Assembly: GCA_031553755.1 (NCBI GenBank)
Contig: JAVBKZ010000039.1
Coordinates: forward strand, 1 to 64,000
Source: JAIRVZ01 sp031553755
GTDB lineage: Bacteria > Bacteroidota > Bacteroidia > Bacteroidales > Azobacteroidaceae
Direction: 5' to 3'
Length of the DNA: 64,000 bases
In this document: in pieces, positions 63,092-64,000 of the stretch
How positions within the stretch are numbered: position 1 is the stretch's first letter
Layout of the letters: every line of letters begins with the position of its first letter
Notes under the pieces: model-generated
Told to the model about the DNA's origin: nothing
Database searches by the model: none
What the model saw: the letters and a program-made list of their open reading frames with translations, nothing else
Translations under genes and position numbers: made by a program

Positions 63092-64000
63092 TTATTTCCT
63101 ATTTGTTGAAATATAACTATACATTGCCGGAACAATATACATTGTCAAAAATGTAGAAATCAACATTCCACCAATTACAGCGACTCCCATGGCTATACGC
63201 CCGTTAGCACCTTCGGCACTTGCGAAAGCCAAAGGAAGAAGTCCGAGGATGGTTGAAAAACTTGTCATCAAAATCGGACGCAACCGTTGAACCGCGGCTC
63301 CTCGGATCGCTTCATCTTTATTCAATCCGGATTCTTGCCTTTGATTTGCAAATTCCACAATCAGGATTCCATTTTTAGCGACCAATCCGATCAACATGAT
63401 AATTCCGATTTGGCTGAATATATTCATTGTTATATCTGAAAAAAACATGAATATCAATGCTCCCGCGATAGCCAACGGAACCGAGAGCATAATGACGAGC
63501 GGGTCTTTGAAACTTTCGAACTGGGCTGAAAGGATGAGGAATATCAATACCAATGCTAATCCGAAGGCAAACATCAAACTCGAAGAACTTTCGCGGAATT
63601 CTTTGGAATCTCCGGATAGCGCGGTTCGGAAGGTTTCGTCTAAAGTTTCTTTAGCTATGCGATCCATTTCGTCTAATCCCGCACCTATCGTGACTCCTTT
63701 TGCCAATCCGGAACTTACTGTAGCTGCATTAAACCGATTATAACGGAATAATTGAGGAGGCGCAACTCCTTCGGTCAGTTCAACCAAATTATCTAACTGA
63801 ATCATGTCTCCCGCGGCATTTTTCAAATAAATTGACTTTAAATCCAACGGGGTATTGCGTTGTTGCCTGTTGATTTCCCCTAATATCTGATATTGTTTTC
63901 CATTCATATAGAAATATCCCAAACGTTGTCCGCTAAGAGCGTATTGCAGGGTTTGTCCAATATCCCTTGTGCTGATTGAGAGTAAAGCGGCCTTGTCCCT
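63092..64000 (-). CDS. RND (AcrB-type) efflux transporter, C-terminal part
   Basis: Only the last 302 codons are in the window; the frame stays open through the right edge, with RDKAALLSISTRDIGQTLQY upstream of the first internal start. The visible part has the end of the docking domain (ALSGQRLGYFYMNGKQYQ, the pattern of AcrB subdomain DC), then transmembrane helices: FGLALVLIFLILSAQFESFK, DPLVIMLSVPLAIAGAL, IGIIMLIGLVAKNGILIVEF, RLRPILMTSFSTILGLLPLA and VIGGMLISTFLTMYIVPAMY. It is a hydrophobe/amphiphile or multidrug type, driven by protons, and pairs with the TolC protein next to it. Confidence 0.93.
   Translation of the reverse strand, partial: RDKAALLSISTRDIGQTLQYALSGQRLGYFYMNGKQYQILGEINRQQRNTPLDLKSIYLKNAAGDMIQLDNLVELTEGVAPPQLFRYNRFNAATVSSGLAKGVTIGAGLDEMDRIAKETLDETFRTALSGDSKEFRESSSSLMFAFGLALVLIFLILSAQFESFKDPLVIMLSVPLAIAGALIFMFFSDITMNIFSQIGIIMLIGLVAKNGILIVEFANQRQESGLNKDEAIRGAAVQRLRPILMTSFSTILGLLPLAFASAEGANGRIAMGVAVIGGMLISTFLTMYIVPAMYSYISTNRK

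Overview
This is an AT-rich chromosomal window from a member of the Bacteroidetes, most likely order Bacteroidales. The signs are a SusC/SusD pair, type IX secretion (T9SS) C-terminal sorting domains on three proteins, promoters of the TTTG / TAnnTTTG type, a SecA of about 1100 residues, the tRNA-Glu/rpsT/gyrB arrangement and A-rich leaders instead of Shine-Dalgarno sites. The genus cannot be fixed from the sequence; a Dysgonomonadaceae- or Paludibacteraceae-like organism is only a guess.

Layout. 0.3-3.7 kb: a T9SS cargo protein, a Cthe_2159-type beta-helix carbohydrate-binding protein, a decayed YefM-type antitoxin and a DUF454 membrane protein. 3.9-10.2 kb: secA, then a DUF4105 protein coupled to a phosphodiesterase-like protein that lacks its metal ligands. 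10.3-12.2 kb: a secreted nitroreductase, a small unknown gene divergent from an XRE regulator, rpsT and tRNA-Glu. 12.4-21.1 kb: gyrB, an LD-carboxypeptidase, a LacI regulator, a DEAD-box helicase, a tyrosine phosphatase lipoprotein, rnhB and a secreted esterase. 21.4-30.9 kb: a SusC/SusD import operon with a zinc metallohydrolase lipoprotein, a DUF4302 lipoprotein and a T9SS cargo protein. 31.1-34.2 kb: a TlpA / DUF6029 / Omp28 cell-envelope thiol-redox operon. 34.4-38.0 kb: ADP-forming acetyl-CoA synthetase and ahcY. 38.3-53.8 kb: a uronate/pectin operon. 54.0-57.1 kb: maf, argB, a NimA-like flavoprotein and an RlmL-type methyltransferase. 57.2-64.0 kb: a broken small secreted-protein gene, a GlsB-type protein, an alpha-amylase with an apparent internal deletion, an M3 peptidase, and a TolC plus RND efflux pair cut by the window edge.

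The uronate operon is metabolically coherent. A T9SS-exported pectin methylesterase acts on pectin outside the cell and an ExuT-like permease imports uronates. UxaC, UxaB and UxaA convert galacturonate to 2-keto-3-deoxygluconate (KDG), KduI and KduD convert the unsaturated-uronate product to KDG, and KdgK and KdgA take KDG to pyruvate and glyceraldehyde-3-phosphate.

The most unusual feature is not a protein family alone. Nine of the ten gene junctions of this operon are filled, from the stop codon to 3-19 bases before the next ATG, by long inverted repeats whose arms are short degenerate tandem units of about 7, 8 or 10 bp. Unit sequence differs between families, and the same families recur elsewhere in the window, sometimes as single arms. 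In two junctions the loop carries a gene for a four-helix-bundle protein of the S23/Avd type (the family known from 23S rRNA intervening sequences and from diversity-generating retroelements), one from each of two divergent subfamilies. This suggests a family of intergenic elements with coding and non-coding forms.
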